DNA from: Nocardioides sp. zg-1228
Lineage (GTDB): Bacteria > Actinomycetota > Actinomycetes > Propionibacteriales > Nocardioidaceae
Assembly: GCF_017086465.1 (NCBI RefSeq)
Contig: NZ_CP070961.1
Span: forward strand, 1,302,001 to 1,366,000
Direction: 5' to 3'
DNA length: 64,000 nucleotides
Part shown: piece after piece, positions 63,266 to 64,000 of the stretch
How the letters are laid out: each line of letters begins with the position of its first letter
Position numbering within the stretch: position 1 is the first letter of the stretch
The notes under the pieces: model-generated
What the model was told of the DNA's origin: nothing
The model's input: only the letters and a program-made list of their open reading frames with translations
Databases searched by the model: none
Made by a program: the position numbers and the translations under genes

Positions 63266-64000
63266 ATGACTGACACGCCCGTTCGCGAGTTCACCACCGT
63301 CGGCGTCATCGGCCTCGGCACCATGGGCGCCGGCATCGCCGAGGTGTTCGCCCGCAACGGCTACTCGGTCGTCGGCGTGGAGGTCACCGAGGCCGCCGTC
63401 CAGCGCGGACGCGAGCACCTGGAGCACTCCACGGCGCGGGCGGTGAAGCGCGAGAAGATGACGCCCGAGGAGCAGGCCGAGCTGCTGGGCCGCGTCACCT
63501 TCACCACCTCGATGGCCGACCTGGCCGACGCCGACTTCGTCGTCGAGGCAGTGGTGGAGTCGCTGGAGCTGAAGAAGTCGATCTTCCGCGCGCTGGACGA
63601 CGTGGTGCGCCCCGACGCGATCCTGGCCACCAACACCTCGTCGCTGAGCGTCACCGAGATCTCGACGGCCAGCTCCCGGCCGGGACGGGTCGTCGGCGTG
63701 CACTTCTTCAACCCCGCGCCGGTGCAGGACCTCGTCGAGATCGTCCGCACCGTGGTCACCGAGCCCGACGTCCTGGCGAGCGTGCAGGGACTGCTGCGCA
63801 GCGTCGGCAAGAACCCCGTCGTGTGCGGCGACAAGGCGGGCTTCATCGCCAACACCCTGCTGTTCGGCTACCTCAACCACGCCGTGTCGATGTACGAGGG
63901 CAAGTACGCCTCGCGCGAGGACATCGACGCGGCGATGCGCTTCGGCTGCGGCTACCCGATGGGCCCCCTGGCGCTGCTCGACCTGATCGGCCTCGACACG
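63266..64000 (+). CDS. 3-hydroxybutyryl-CoA dehydrogenase, 3' end outside the window
   Basis: The first 245 residues of an NAD(P)-dependent 3-hydroxyacyl-CoA dehydrogenase are present. The Rossmann motif [21 protein letters not shown] starts near residue 12; [14 protein letters not shown] near residue 115 and the catalytic His in [19 protein letters not shown] near residue 138 follow, then [13 protein letters not shown] and the start of the C-terminal domain ([18 protein letters not shown]). About 40-50 residues are missing at the right edge. It acts in butyrate/PHB metabolism or beta-oxidation and could feed the MeaA route. Confidence 0.95.
   Translation, partial: MTDTPVREFTTVGVIGLGTMGAGIAEVFARNGYSVVGVEVTEAAVQRGREHLEHSTARAVKREKMTPEEQAELLGRVTFTTSMADLADADFVVEAVVESLELKKSIFRALDDVVRPDAILATNTSSLSVTEISTASSRPGRVVGVHFFNPAPVQDLVEIVRTVVTEPDVLASVQGLLRSVGKNPVVCGDKAGFIANTLLFGYLNHAVSMYEGKYASREDIDAAMRFGCGYPMGPLALLDLIGLDT

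Overview
The window is a GC-rich actinobacterial chromosome segment (over 70% GC by eye, many GTG starts). A WhiB regulator, NucS in place of MutS/MutL-type repair, the fused 2-oxoglutarate decarboxylase Kgd, nickel superoxide dismutase with its protease SodX, the SigR-RsrA redox pair, an RsbW-SigF pair and a MeaA-type B12 mutase together point to the Nocardioidaceae, most probably Nocardioides or a close relative. No insertion sequences, prophage, CRISPR array or replication origin were seen, and no gene-free stretch exceeds about 270 bases.

Layout. 1-5.6 kb: an ABC ATPase with a frameshift, an FKBP isomerase, a CBS protein, hisN, a small membrane protein and the aroA-rsgA operon. 5.6-8.9 kb: DoxX, an SRAP/YedK gene broken by an exact 14-bp tandem duplication, an alpha/beta hydrolase, sigR-rsrA and a 24-codon ribosomal protein. 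8.9-20.7 kb: accessory enzymes, a SigE-family ECF sigma factor with a partner membrane protein, an acetolactate-synthase-like enzyme, pdtaS-whiB1, and rsbW-sigF. As far as I recall, the aroA/rsgA/SRAP/sigH/whiB1 grouping matches Mycobacterium tuberculosis Rv3219-Rv3228. 20.8-27.6 kb: 71-bp repeats, sodN/sodX, malic enzyme, acetyltransferases and oxidoreductases. 27.6-33.3 kb: kgd, a lipoprotein and an LCP protein. 33.3-54.6 kb: tRNA-Arg, argS-lysA-hom-thrC-thrB, rho, rpmE, prfA-prmC-tsaC-wecA and the complete atp operon, in the same order as Rv1292-Rv1311. 54.7-64 kb: DUF2550, an MFS transporter, a cobalamin adenosyltransferase, a STAS protein, MeaA, ferritin, D-amino-acid oxidase, a phosphatase, nucS and a 3-hydroxybutyryl-CoA dehydrogenase that runs off the end.

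How the parts fit. The threonine/lysine operon, the translation-termination cluster and ATP synthase are core metabolism. Two perfect SigR-type promoters (GGGAAT-N18-GTT) sit upstream of sigR and of the zinc ribosomal protein gene rpmE, tying thiol-oxidative stress to ribosome zinc. Two CRP-like palindromes sit upstream of the atp operon and of the STAS gene. At least 17 genes carry a TANNNT box 6-8 nt before the start codon, the pattern of leaderless mRNAs. Several convergent gene pairs end in palindromes that contain one or both stop codons.

The most striking gene is rho (40550-42523). It sits at the normal rho locus and keeps the RNA-binding domain and overall ATPase fold, but the P-loop lysine, the catalytic glutamate and several RNA-loop residues are replaced, the C-terminal tail is missing, and the N-terminal part carries ten 9-bp QDR repeats. 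It reads as a possible pseudo-enzyme Rho.
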